Assembly: GCA_026075535.2 (NCBI GenBank)
Contig: AP026545.1
Coordinates: forward strand, 6,820,001 to 6,884,000
Direction of reading: 5' to 3'
Source of the DNA: Tricholoma matsutake
Taxonomy: Eukaryota > Basidiomycota > Agaricomycetes > Agaricales > Tricholomataceae
Length of the DNA stretch: 64,000 nt
The notes below the pieces were generated by a model. That model was not told where the DNA came from. It ran no database searches and was given only the letters and a program-made list of their open reading frames with translations. Made by a program: the position numbers and the translations under genes. The first letter of the stretch is position 1; each line of letters opens with the position of its first letter. Shown piece after piece: positions 33,397 through 43,769 of the stretch.

Positions 33397-33822
33397 TGTA
33401 AGGGGACTAGGGGGGTGCCCTGTGTGTTTTTCCTATTTTTTATGTTCATCCCATATTTTTCCCCACCTCATTTCCTTCTATTCTTCATTTTCTATGATTT
33501 TTCCGGATTTTATTACTAATTTTCCCTTGCTATCATGTTTGTATATGTTGACACTTTTATATTTAGAGGCGGAGTACCCCTTCCGACACATACCCCTTGG
33601 TATGATGTCATTCGGCGGCCTTGATCCGCCTATCTCCGCCTTTTTCTATTTTTAGGTTATATTTGATTTTTGTCGTCTTCACATATACTGGGCATCAGCA
33701 AGGGGATCCTTAGAGTTTTCTCTTCGGATTTCCCTTTGCTAGGTGCGCCCCCAATCCCTGTATTATGTAGCATAATTTTAACTTTGGATTTCCCTTTGCT
33801 AGAGGCTTAGGTTGCCCTTATA
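33397..33822 (+). repeat. Family B 5' LTR
   Basis: It starts TGTAAGGGGACTAGG and ends GTTGCCCTTATA, with short inverted ends TGTAAGGG/CCCTTATA. The predicted transcript start (see 33712) lies in its last quarter. CATATAC near 33681-33687 is a possible TATA-like element about 30 bp upstream of that. Confidence 0.95.
33712..33721 (+). promoter_or_regulatory. Predicted R-region start that pairs with the primer-binding site
   Basis: AGAGTTTTCT here is the exact reverse complement of AGAAAACTCT at 33825-33834. In Tf1-type self-priming elements the first bases of the transcript pair with the binding site and act as primer, so the transcript is inferred to start here. Confidence 0.45.
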
Positions 33823-33824
33823 GT

Positions 33825-33834
33825 AGAAAACTCT
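33825..33834 (+). promoter_or_regulatory. Predicted self-priming primer-binding site
   Basis: AGAAAACTCT begins 3 nt after the 5' LTR, where a primer-binding site belongs. I see no clear match to a common tRNA 3' end, but it pairs over 10 nt with the LTR segment at 33712-33721. Confidence 0.45.
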
Positions 33835-33988
33835 CCCTTAAGGCCCGAAAATCGCGAACGCGCTGCCCAAGATAGGCAGGTACGGACTGGACGACACTTC
33901 CCAAAGCTCCACAGAGTCCCTACACACCGTTCCAGATACTCTCGCCTTTATTACGCCGCCATTTTCGCCAAACGCGCTCCCTAGCGAC

Positions 33989-35106
33989 ATGGACGCATCA
34001 GAACGCTTCGACGCGCTTGAAAGCGACGTTTCCGGAATGCGCGCGCAAATCGACTCGCTTAAATCTACGATTGAAAACTTCGTTAGGACCCTCCAGGCTA
34101 ACCCTACGACCAATAGTTCCCCCTTTATGACTCCAAGCGCACCCAACAACGACGTTTTGCCAAACGCGTCCACTAAGGAACGTGCCCAGATCAAACCGTC
34201 CCCCCCGCCGAATTTAATGGTGCACGTGCGCAGGGATGTGCATTCCTTAATTCCTGTGAGTTATACATTAGTCTCCAGTCGCATCAATTTGTCGATGAGG
34301 CTGCAAAAATTTATTGGGCCTTCACATACATGAAATCTGAATGCGCCTATCTCTATGTGGACCGTATCCTACGTCAAACTAAAGAACTCGGTTCTCTACC
34401 TTTCTCCACTTGGGGTGACTTTCGAGCTGAGTTCATACGCCACTTCTGCCCCCTCAATGAACGCCACCGAGCAGTGACATGACTTGAGTCATCCGCTTAC
34501 CACCAGGGACGTCGATCCATGGACGACTATATCGATGAGTTCAAGGATTTGGTGGACATGGCAGGATATGGGAGTGGGTTACCAGTGGTGGTGAAGTTCC
34601 GACGGGGGCTCAACCGAGAAATTCAGGACCAGATTGCACAGATGTTGGAAGGGCGCCCAGCAGATGATGATATCCTTGCTTGGTATGAAGCTGCTTCACT
34701 CTGTGACGAGAACCGACTCACAAATGTGGCATTTAATGCTGCATTCCATGCTCCAACTACCACTCATACACCCTACACCTTCAATCGAAGCCTTCCCCGC
34801 CCTAACCCCATTCCTGTTCATCAAACTCCCACACCAGCCGTCAATGTCCCGGTACCAATGGATGTTGATACAGCCCGCAGCCATGCACATAAGTTGGATC
34901 TCTGCTACCATTGTGGGGAACCTGGACACAGGGCTGGAGCATGTCCCCATCGTCAGGATATCCGCATGCTCACCCCCGAGGGACGAGATGAACTCCTGCA
35001 AGATTTGTTGGCGCTTGTAGATGTTGAGGAAGCGAAGGATCAAGTTGCAGAGGAGGTTAAGCTGGAAGTTGTAGAGGAGCAGGATTTTCCTATTTGCAGT
35101 GAGTGA
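33989..35106 (+). pseudogene. Family B gag, with one frameshift and one nonsense codon
   Basis: The ATG at 33989 opens M-D-A-S-E-R-F-D-A-L-E with a coiled-coil-like start. After K-P-S-P-P-P the frame is lost in a run of C (about 34199-34206). The other frame continues N-S-C-E-L-Y-I-S-L-Q-S-H-Q-F, A-A-K-I-Y-W-A-F-T-Y-M, T-W-G-D-F-R-A-E-F. A TGA at 34480-34482 interrupts before L-E-S-S-A-Y-H-Q-G-R-R-S-M-D-D-Y-I. The CCHC knuckle is C-Y-H-C-G-E-P-G-H-R-A-G-A-C near 34902. The frame ends at TGA 35104-35106. Gag forms the capsid and packages RNA; this copy would need another element's Gag. A sequencing error in the C-run is possible. Confidence 0.8.
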
Positions 35107-38100
35107 ATCGTACGCCCTCACTGCCTGTCCATAACTGCTTTGAAGTCTTGTCAGTTGAATCCCCGGAGAATGAATCCATTTCTGTGACTGCTCCCCTCTC
35201 TGACCCTTCGAAGTTGGCTAAAGACATACCTGCTCTCCCCATCTCTCCTTCTACTCCACGTCCCAAAATTAAATCATGGGAGCATAAACTACCACGCAAG
35301 TATATTGTGGCATCCACTCCCTCTGCACATTCCTTAAACCTAGCCATCGAACTGCAGACGACCGACACTGGACAGATACTCAGTGTCTCTGCGCTCCTGG
35401 ACTCTGGTGCGACTGGTCTCTTCATCGATTCCCATCTGGTACAACAACATCGTCTAAATACTCGCTCACTCTCACGTCTGATACCTGTATATAACATGGA
35501 TGGATCCCCAAATGAAGCTGGTGCCATCCGAGAGGTTGCAGACCTGGTTCTCCGTTACAAAGATCATAGTGAGCATGCCCTTTTTGCTGTCACTCAATTA
35601 GGAAAGCAAAAGGCAATTTTGGGATATCCATGGCTTCGAGACCATAACCCGGAGGTCGACTGGCGCACCGGGGAGGTTACCATGAGCCGATGTCCATCCC
35701 GCTGTCGGACGTGTTTCACAGAAGCCAGGCAAGAACGTCGTGGACAGAAGGCGGCAATACGACGAACTCAGAAGTGTCGTGCTGGACTCCTGCCTATACC
35801 TGAAGTGGAATTGGAAGGGGTTCCTGATCTAATGCCGGACTCGGATGATGATGATGAGGACCCAGAGGAAGTGGAGGAGGGTGATCAGATCTTCTACACT
35901 GCAATTCGCTCATCGCATGAGGTGTGTGCCACATTGAACATATCCCAACACCTCGCTGAGGCCTTCCACAAAAACAATGCTGCTAAATCCTCTACTAACT
36001 CCTTACTCCCTCATCTCCATGAGTTTGAAGATGTGTTCTCCAAGGAGTCATTCGACTCTCTTCCTGCGCGTAAGCCATGGGATCACGCGATTGAACTCAC
36101 CCCCAGCGCAACCCCTTCATCCTGCAAGGTCTATCCTCTCTCTCTGGAAGAACAACGGCAGCTTGACCAGTTCATCGACGAGCACCTGGCCTCTGGACGT
36201 ATTCAACCATCGAAGTCACCCATGGCCTCTCCCTTTTTCTTTGTCAAGAAGAAGGATGGCTCACTTCGACCGGTTCAAGACTACAGAAGACTCAACAACA
36301 TCACGGTCAAAAATCGCTACCCACTACCCCTCATCTCCGAACTCGTAAACCAGCTCCATGGAGCCCGATACTTCACCAAGCTCAATGTCCGTTGGGGCTA
36401 TAATAATGTGAGGATAAAGGAGGGAGATGAGTGGAAGGCAGCCTTTCGTACCAACCATGGTCTTTTTGAACCGCTTGTCATGTTCTTTGGCCTTACTAAT
36501 AGCCCTGCCACCTTTCAGACCATGATGAACGACATCTTCCATGACCTCATCCTCGAAGGCATTGTCTGCATCTATCTCGACGACATCCTCATCTTCACTC
36601 GCACGGTTGAAGAGCACCATCGCATCACGTGCCTCGTCCTAGAGCGACTTCGATGGTACAAACTCTACCTTCGTCAGGACAAATGCGAGTTTGAAAGGAC
36701 CAAGATCGAGTACCTCGGCCTGATTATCTCGGAGGGTCAAGTGGAGATGGATCCTATCAAGGTAAACGGGGTCACAGCTTGGCCGACACCCACAAACAAG
36801 AAGGAGGTGCAGTCTTTCCTGGGCTTCATCAATTTTTATCAGCATTTTATCAAGGATTTCTCACATCATGCACGACCGCTTTTTGACTTGACAGGAAAGG
36901 AGGCATGGAGGTGGGATAATGCACAACAGGAGGCATTCGAAAAGCTTAAGGAGATGGTCACTTCCACTCCGATCCTTACCTTTGCTGACGATTTGCGTCC
37001 TTTTTGTGTAGAAGCCGACAGTTCTGACTTTGTGATGGGCGCTGTGTTGTCTCAGCAGTCTCTGGAGGACCAGAAGTGGCATCCTGTTGCATTCTACTCC
37101 AAAAGCCTTAGTGCTGTAGAGAGAAACTATGAGATCCATGACAAGGAGATGTTGGTGATAATGCGTGCGCTTGAGGAGTGGCGACACTTCCTCGAGGGTG
37201 CCCAACACAAGGTGGAAATTTGGACGGATCACAAGAACCTCGAGTACTTCATGATGGCCAAGAAATTGAACCGTCGTCAAGCTCGTTGGTCCCTGTATCT
37301 ATCTAGATTTGACTTCTCCTTGCACCACCGTCCGGGTCGCAGCATGGGGAAGACCGATGCCCTATCCCGACGTGCAGACCATGGGGATGGCAGCGGTGAC
37401 AACCAAAACATTGTGCTGTTGCAGCCAGACCTGTTCACCATTCGGGCACTGGAAGGCATCGTACCCCAGGGTGAGGAGGGGGACATTCTACGTGACATTC
37501 GTCGTGCAAACCGTAGCGGTTTACATGAGGATGTTGTCGCCCGAGCTGTTAAAGAACTGAGGAAGGGATTGACCCTTTCCTTACGTGCGGCAGAGTGGGC
37601 TGAAAAGGAGGACTTGTTGTATTTCAGGGATCGCATCTATGTTCCCAATGACCCAGACCTTTGCCGGTGCATCATATCCCAACACCATGACTCACAGATT
37701 GCTGGCCACCCTGGACGCTGGAAGACCTTGGAGCTCACCTCATGGAACTATTGGTGGCCACAAATGTCACGGCTCATTGGTCAGTATTGTTGCACTTGTG
37801 ACCTTTGCTTACGCACCAAGGTCCCATGTCGCAAGCCTATTGGTGAGCTACACCCTCTTCCTGTTCCAGAGAGTCGTTGGGATGTCGTCAGCGTCGACTT
37901 TGTGGTGGAATTGCCAGAGTCAAACGGGTTTGATGCAGTGATGTGCACAGTTGACTCAGTGGGAAAATGCGCTCACTTCATTCCCACTCACACCACTGTC
38001 AGTGCCCTAGGTGCCGCTCGACTCTACCTCCACCACATGTGGAAATTACATGGACTTCCTGGTGCCTTCCTCTCGGATTGTGGCCCTCAGTTCATGGCGG

Positions 38101-39005
38101 AGTTCACTCGTGAGCTGTACCGACTCCTGGGGATCAAACTCCTCACTTCGACTGCTTATCACCCACAAACTGATGGCCAGACAGAGCGAGTCAACCAGGA
38201 ACTGGAGCAGTACATCCGCCTCTTTGTCAATGAATGCCAGGACGATTGGGATGATCTCCTTCCTTTGGCCGAGTTCAGGTACAACAACCATGTCCATGCT
38301 TCCACTCAACAGACCCCTTTCCTCTTAGACACTGGACGACATCCACGCATGGGATTTGAACCTCGCCAAACTCCCTCACACATCGAGACAGTGAATGAGT
38401 TCACAGAACGCATGAGGGATAGCTTGGAGGAGGCAAGGGCAGCCTTAGCAAAGGCGAAGGACAACATGGCGCGATTTTACAACCAACGCCACTCCCCAAC
38501 CCCTCAGTACAAGGTTGGTGATCGAGTTTATCTTGACTCCAGTGACATCTCCACTACACGTCCATCCAAGAAACTTGCTCATCGCTTCTTGGGACCTTTC
38601 CCCATTGTCAAGTGCATTGGAACACATGCCTATCGTCTACGCCTCCCAGCCTCCATGTCCAGACTCCATCCCGTCTTCCATGTCGTCAAATTGCTTCCAG
38701 CTCCCCCAGATCTGTTCCCGGGACGCCATTCACACCCACCACCACCACCTACAGTGATCGAGGGAGAACCCCAATATGAAGTCGAGTCAATCTTGGACAG
38801 CCGTTTGCATCGAGGGAAACTCCAGTATTTGGTACATTGGAAGGGTTATGGGTATGAGGAGAACTCATGGGTCGAAGAGTCTGACGTAAATGCCCCTTGG
38901 TTAATCAAGGAATTCCACCGACGGCACACTGCTGCACCGCGTTGCATTCAAGTCACGGACTTTGGTCGTATACGATTTCGAATGCATCGGGGCGATGCAT
39001 CTTAA
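35103..39005 (+). CDS. pol: Family B Pol: protease, RT, RNase H, integrase, chromodomain; intact
   Basis: This is a 1300-codon open frame. The protease D-S-G is at residues 100-102 (L-L-D-S-G-A-T-G-L-F-I-D). The RT has F-F-F-V-K-K-K-D-G-S-L-R-P, V-Q-D-Y-R-R-L-N and Y-L-D-D-I-L-I-F near residue 491. RNase H has V-E-A-D-S-S-D-F near 637 and W-T-D-H-K-N-L-E-Y-F. The integrase has an H-H-C-C finger at about 861-906 and a core with D932, D992 and E1028 (D-x35-E). The chromodomain is at about 1226-1263 (Y-L-V-H-W-K-G-Y). All catalytic residues I can check are present. A TGA at 35100 precedes the frame and the first codon shown is GTG, so Pol is probably made as a Gag-Pol fusion by a shift of -1. 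The overlap with gag is only 4 nt. Stop TAA at 39003-39005 is just before the 3' LTR. Confidence 0.93.
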   Translation: MNRTPSLPVHNCFEVLSVESPENESISVTAPLSDPSKLAKDIPALPISPSTPRPKIKSWEHKLPRKYIVASTPSAHSLNLAIELQTTDTGQILSVSALLDSGATGLFIDSHLVQQHRLNTRSLSRLIPVYNMDGSPNEAGAIREVADLVLRYKDHSEHALFAVTQLGKQKAILGYPWLRDHNPEVDWRTGEVTMSRCPSRCRTCFTEARQERRGQKAAIRRTQKCRAGLLPIPEVELEGVPDLMPDSDDDDEDPEEVEEGDQIFYTAIRSSHEVCATLNISQHLAEAFHKNNAAKSSTNSLLPHLHEFEDVFSKESFDSLPARKPWDHAIELTPSATPSSCKVYPLSLEEQRQLDQFIDEHLASGRIQPSKSPMASPFFFVKKKDGSLRPVQDYRRLNNITVKNRYPLPLISELVNQLHGARYFTKLNVRWGYNNVRIKEGDEWKAAFRTNHGLFEPLVMFFGLTNSPATFQTMMNDIFHDLILEGIVCIYLDDILIFTRTVEEHHRITCLVLERLRWYKLYLRQDKCEFERTKIEYLGLIISEGQVEMDPIKVNGVTAWPTPTNKKEVQSFLGFINFYQHFIKDFSHHARPLFDLTGKEAWRWDNAQQEAFEKLKEMVTSTPILTFADDLRPFCVEADSSDFVMGAVLSQQSLEDQKWHPVAFYSKSLSAVERNYEIHDKEMLVIMRALEEWRHFLEGAQHKVEIWTDHKNLEYFMMAKKLNRRQARWSLYLSRFDFSLHHRPGRSMGKTDALSRRADHGDGSGDNQNIVLLQPDLFTIRALEGIVPQGEEGDILRDIRRANRSGLHEDVVARAVKELRKGLTLSLRAAEWAEKEDLLYFRDRIYVPNDPDLCRCIISQHHDSQIAGHPGRWKTLELTSWNYWWPQMSRLIGQYCCTCDLCLRTKVPCRKPIGELHPLPVPESRWDVVSVDFVVELPESNGFDAVMCTVDSVGKCAHFIPTHTTVSALGAARLYLHHMWKLHGLPGAFLSDCGPQFMAEFTRELYRLLGIKLLTSTAYHPQTDGQTERVNQELEQYIRLFVNECQDDWDDLLPLAEFRYNNHVHASTQQTPFLLDTGRHPRMGFEPRQTPSHIETVNEFTERMRDSLEEARAALAKAKDNMARFYNQRHSPTPQYKVGDRVYLDSSDISTTRPSKKLAHRFLGPFPIVKCIGTHAYRLRLPASMSRLHPVFHVVKLLPAPPDLFPGRHSHPPPPPTVIEGEPQYEVESILDSRLHRGKLQYLVHWKGYGYEENSWVEESDVNAPWLIKEFHRRHTAAPRCIQVTDFGRIRFRMHRGDAS

Positions 39006-39012
39006 GAGGGGG
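39004..39012 (+). promoter_or_regulatory. Family B polypurine tract
   Basis: AAGAGGGGG lies 3 nt before the 3' LTR, the normal place for the plus-strand DNA primer. The chimeric element has a related GGGAGGGGG before its LTR at 47554. Confidence 0.75.
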
Positions 39013-39015
39013 TGA

Positions 39016-39440
39016 TGTAAGGGGACTAGGGGGGTGCCCTGTGTGTTTTTCCTATTTTTTATGTTCGTCCCATATTTTTCCCCACCTCATTTCCTTCTAT
39101 TCTTCATTTTCTATGATTTTCCGGATTTTATTACTAATTTTCCCTTGCTATCATGTTTGTATATGTTGACACTTTTATATTTAGAGGCGGAGTACCCCTT
39201 CCGACACATACCCCTTGGTATGATGTCATTCGGCGGCCTTGATCCGCCTATCTCCGCCTTTTTCTATTTTTAGGTTATATTTGATTTTTGTCGTCTTCAC
39301 ATATACTGGGCATCAGCAAGGGGATCCTTAGAGTTTTCTCTTCGGATTTCCCTTTGCTAGGTGCGCCCCCAATCCCTGTATTATGTAGCATAATTTTAAC
39401 TTTGGATTTCCCTTTGCTAGAGGCTTAGGTTGCCCTTATA
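39016..39440 (+). repeat. Family B 3' LTR
   Basis: It is collinear with the 5' LTR over its whole length, with one substitution and one single-base deletion by eye. It is followed by the CCAAG target duplication. Confidence 0.95.
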
Positions 39441-40661
39441 CCAAGTCCCCTTCTCTGACAATAAATCCAATTCAGTCTTCATGGCCTTTTGCCATTCAGG
39501 CCAATTTGGGGAGTTCTTTGCATCTTCTAGACTTGTAAGTTCATCTCCAGCAACAATTGTGTAGACTTCTTCAATTGATAAGAAATTGTCATCTTCCTCA
39601 TATGCAAAAGGATTGTGAAGGTGATTATAATTGGTATGAATTCCACGCGTCTTCCACAGTTTGTCAATATCTATATCTTCCTGTGTTTCATTCCATTTTC
39701 ACTTCTTGGGTGCAAGGTTCCGAGTTGTATCATCAGAATTTGTTACACCCATTGGTGGTGTGCTACCTGCAGACTCCCCCTCATGTGACAAATTGGGTGT
39801 ATTTTCAATATGGTCAGGAGTTTTAGGTGTAATATTCCAGAAGTTGTGAGAGGTAAGTACTTTGTGAGTTTCCACATTGTAATATTTTACTGCCCCAGCG
39901 CCATCATTGTAGCCATCATATGCTTGGCATTTTGATTTTGGTAGCATTTTTTGGGGTTTCTTTTGACCTTGTAGTAATATCCATATGTGGCTTCCAAATT
40001 CTCGTAAATGCAATATGTTGGGTTCTATTTTATACCATCCTTTGTAAGGTGTTGATTTTGTGAGATGTTTCATAAATGGTCGGTTACAAAGATAAGCCAT
40101 GTGCAACACTGCATATTCCCAAAGAAACTTGGGAAGTTGGTTGGCAGTTATCATGGCGCATGATAGTTCAACAAGAGTCCTATTCATCTGCTCCACAATG
40201 CCATTCTGTGAAGGTGAGTATGGTACAGTTAGTCTTACTTCTATACTGCGTTCATTACACCATTTTTCCAACTTCTCATTTACAAATTCCTTTCTGCAAT
40301 CAATTTGGATCCCCTTCAGTTTTCGGCCTTGAGTTAATCAGATGTGCCAAATAATTTATTACTGCTTGCATTGAGTCCAATTTCTCTTTCAAACACTGGA
40401 CAGTTATGTAGCATTTAGTGTTGTCCACAAATAGCAAGTAGTATTGATTTCCATTTATAGATTTGATCATGTATTTTCCCCATAAGTCAATATGCATCAA
40501 TTCTCCACATTCCATTTGTCACGTGGACAATTTAGGAAAGGGTTCTATGTGCTGCTTTGCTTTGGTACATGCGATACAGTCTGGTTTAGGACTGTGTTTA
40601 TTGACATTGAATCCGTCGACCAAATTTCTATCCAATAATTTTTGTAGGCCAGAATACCCGA
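39441..40661 (-). pseudogene. Copia integrase and start of reverse transcriptase, right part of the split element
   Basis: Reading from 40661 on the minus strand: a C-x-A-C-T-K-A-K-Q zinc-finger end, H-I-D-L-W-G-K-Y-M, L-L-F-V-D-N-T-K-C-Y. A frame break near 40310 precedes K-E-F-V-N-E-K-L-E-K-W-C, then P-Y-S-P-S-Q-N-G-I-V-E-Q-M-N-R-T-L. The C-terminal linker leads to the RT start (E-W-Q-K-A-M-K-T-E-L), which continues at 33396. A stop lies near 39700. Copia integrase inserts element DNA into chromosomes; this copy is dead. Its 5' part is cut by an LTR A fragment at 40662. Confidence 0.85.
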
Positions 40662-41083
40662 TGATAGGTCCACCTTGTCATTCAAGCTCAGAAAACACAT
40701 CTACGATCATCGTCGAAGCTCTACAAATGCATACGAACCCCTCCAAAGCTCTATGATGCTCTATGAAGCTCTACAAAGTCACAAGAATGCTTCGAAATCC
40801 TTTGCAACACTTCAAAATTCTTTGCGCCTCGAAATTCTTCATATGCCTTTGGCCGCCATAATACAATTCCCCCGACCTTTGTACAGCTCAGGATATACAC
40901 TTGGAACATTGTCGATGGGTTCCGAACCAGTATCGAGCAATATCGCAGCGATATAAGCCTTCGAACAAGTCCAATATTTCCTCGACCGACTTCGAAAATC
41001 ATCAAACATCGTAAATCAACATCGGACACTATATCGCCATCCGAATAATCATCGCACACATGCCAGACGTATTCCCTACCATT
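40662..41083 (+). repeat. Truncated LTR of gypsy family A
   Basis: It starts TGATAGGTCCACCTTGTCAT and follows the 4647 copy closely for about 420 bp, then stops at CCCTACCATTG. The rest of the LTR is missing. Confidence 0.75.
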
Positions 41084-41089
41084 GGTAAG

Positions 41090-42411
41090 GAGGATGATCA
41101 GAGGTCCGGAGATTTTCCATAGAGGAAGAGTTAAGTTTGAGATAGACTTAAGAGGATGTTTTTGGAGTGTAACAGGATTGGAATTAAGTGGGTAACTTGG
41201 TTGATTTACAAACTGCTGCAGCATGAGCTTTGGCCGCTTAGACCTTCTGACAATTTCTGGCTCCATGTCCTTTCTCACCGCAGTAGAGGCAAAGTCCTTC
41301 TTTCATGTGGCATTCACACTCATCTCCAGTTAGTTTACTGTCTTTCCCCAACTTGTGAGAAATAGAATTCTTTGGCTTCTCCCTCTGGAGGTTATTCTTT
41401 GACTCAGAGGAGCTGCCAGATGAGGATTGGTTTGTGTGATTAGAGCTGGATGAGGACTGAGGTTTGGACTGAGTGTTAGAGTTGGAATTGGGACTAGGAG
41501 AACCTTTTGAATCCTTTTTCCCAGGGTGTGCGGGATTTCCGGGGGTCTTTGTTTCTAAGCAGGTTTCTTCCTGCATCCAATAGATGTTGTCAACATCCTG
41601 AGCTTTAAGACATAGGGATGCTAAAGTTTTGGGTTGTCCCCCCTGCAATACTTCTATGCAAAGTTGGAGTGGAAGGCCTTGGAAGTACCAGTCACAAAGA
41701 GCGGCCTCATTCCAGTTGACCCAGGACACCAGTTCCCAGAAGTCCACATTGTACTTCACAATTTGTCCACCTTTCTTCATGGTGAGTTCTGACAGGGCTT
41801 TCTCTGTGTACTCAAGTGGAGTCATATTCTGAGGGGTCTCTGGAGGCTGAGACATGAGGTTTGCACTGATGGAGGGTGCTCCAGAACCGATTTGCCTGAA
41901 GATGTTGGATGGTCTGGTGGATGTGCCAAAAGTCAACACATGCCTAGGGGATTTGGAGGGGTGGATGAAGCCTGAGTGGACGTTCTCTTTGATGAACATT
42001 TGGAGAGCCTCCAGTTCAGAGGGCAAGAGGGAGTACATGCGACCCAGAGGTGGGGGAGCATTATCCTCCATCTCTATCTTGAGGTCATAGGAATGGTGTG
42101 GGCCTTTTGCTTGTTGAAGACATCTGCAAATTTGTGATATTCCTCTGGAACATCTGAAAGGTCCGGGGAACTTCCAGATGTTACAGAAGATTTGCCTGTC
42201 AGTCCTTCTGGGGAGAATGTCATCTGAAAGGCTACAGCCCCAGGGAGTTGGCTCGCATGCATATAAGTGGCAGCATTGATGAAGGAGATTTCAGGAGATA
42301 CAAGTTTTGAGGATTTAGAGACCACAGGGTCTTCATGGGTACAAACTCTCACTTCTCTCATCAAATCCATCCCATCTTCTATCTTCAAAAAACCTCCTAT
42401 GACTCCCACTG
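41090..42411 (-). pseudogene. Rearranged family A fragment: RT leader joined to gag
   Basis: On the minus strand, 42409-42074 is the protease-RT linker (I-S-F-I-N-A-A-T-Y-M-H-A-S-Q-L-P-G). The next frame begins M-E-D-N-A-P-P-P-L-G-R-M-Y-S-L-L and then turns into gag (T-R-P-S-N-I-F-R-Q-I-G-S-G-A). Gag continues with W-V-N-W-N-E-A-A-L-C-D-W-Y-F-Q-G-L, a Ser/Asn-rich stretch and a CCHC knuckle, C-L-Y-C-G-E-K-G-H-G-A-R-N-C. RT leader before gag is not a natural order, so the segment is a join of two pieces. It is inverted relative to the chimeric element at 42512. Confidence 0.75.
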
Positions 42412-42511
42412 AATCACAGACTCAACAAACTACAACAAATTCCCACTGTGCAGGTGTGGTGCCAGGTTTATCAACAATCCGCCGATCTATACTTCCTTCC
42501 CCTAGGCATGC

Positions 42512-43562
42512 TGATAGGTTCACTTCACAAATTCAGCTTGGAAAACATTACACATTACAGTCAACTCCAACAATACTTCGAACACTCATGAACTTCATGA
42601 ACATTTCTCAAAGTTTTTTTGTGACACTTAGAACAACTTTGAACAACTTTGCAACACTTTGAACAAGTTCAAATGACTTCGCAGCACCTCAAATACCTTT
42701 GGCCACTGTATGCCTATCACACTGCCCTTCAGACACCTTGCACAAGTTAGTGCATCGCATATTGAGCACCACCGGACACAAGGAGATACGACAATGTGCT
42801 TTTAGGATGTGATTGTGGTGTTTTGACATTTTGATGATATATTGGATCAATAGGACAAGTACCTTTGATATATTGTGACTCTGCACATTTCCCTTCTCAT
42901 CATTTTTCATTTATTTTCTGATTTGGAAAGTTCTTTATTGTTTTATATCTTGCCTCATGTAGTCCTCATGTTCTATTTCCTTTTTAGTACTATCTCTCAA
43001 AGCTTATATAACCTTGTACTAGCTACCTAAAAGGATAGAATGGATCGTTCTCTCATCTCTATCATCTGATTTAAGAGTAATTCTCTTGAGTCCAAGCCCC
43101 TTGTCTTAGTCCTGAAGTTTAGCGGGTTACCGTGAACTTCTTCGAAAATTCCATACTAACTTCTTGAAACTATTGTCCATCGTCTATCCCATCTCGAGAC
43201 CCTTTCACATCACTATCATCTATCTTCATCATCTTTCAAAACTATCCTCATTCTCTACAAAACCCTTGAACTTCCTCAAACTCTTTCTGAACTTCCTTGA
43301 ACTCTCTCAAACTCCTTCAAACTTTCTCAAACATCTTCAAACCTTTCTCAAACCTCTTCGATCTTTTATTGAAGCACTTCACAGAACTTTGTACCCCTTC
43401 AAACTTTGGGAAATCTCGTTGAACCTCTTCAAACTTTGGTCCCCCACTCTTGGTTTACAGCAGTGATATTTAGTACCACCTCACACCCTTCCTCTAACTT
43501 GTGTTATACCATTCAAGACCTGTTAGTGAGTTTTGTTTGGGTTTCCAGGTCGAGTATTATCA
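42512..43562 (+). repeat. Family A LTR, 1051 bp, 5' end of the chimera
   Basis: It starts TGATAGGTTCACTTC and ends CGAGTATTATCA. The ends match the 4647-5980 LTR, while the middle differs in length and sequence, so it is an older or distinct subfamily. A run of CTTCAAAC repeats lies at 43260-43440. Confidence 0.8.
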
Positions 43563-43564
43563 AC

Positions 43565-43714
43565 ATGTCAACTTTTGGCGCATCCACCAGACCATCTAAC
43601 ATCTTCAGGCAAATCGGTTCTGGAGCTGGAAATTGTCAGAAGTCCAAAGCAGCCAAAGCTCATGCTGCAGCAGTCACTGCATCCAAGCCAGACTCTGCAG
43701 ACCCAAAAAAATAG
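43565..43714 (+). pseudogene. Family A gag with a large internal deletion
   Basis: The ATG lies 3 nt after the LTR. The frame reads M-S-T-F-G-A-S-T-R-P-S-N-I-F-R-Q-I-G-S-G-A and jumps directly to G-N-C-Q-K-S-K-A-A-K. In the inverted copy (41238-41950) these two parts are separated by the whole gag body. The word TGGAGC occurs at both edges of the missing segment there and once at the junction here. No functional Gag can be made. Confidence 0.8.
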
Positions 43715-43769
43715 TCTGCAACCCTTGGGAACATGCCATTGGGGCTGAGGGTTGCATTGACCTTTCCCA

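Larger units (their letters stand above)
33397..39440 (+). mobile_element. Complete Ty3/gypsy chromovirus (family B), 6044 bp, recently inserted
   Basis: Both LTRs are present (33397-33822 and 39016-39440). By eye they differ by one substitution (CATCCC versus CGTCCC near 33453/39067) and one base in a T-run. The 5-bp duplication CCAAG flanks the element (33392-33396, 39441-39445) inside a copia relic. The order is gag, protease, RT, RNase H, integrase, chromodomain. pol is fully open; gag has a frameshift and a stop. Confidence 0.95.
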
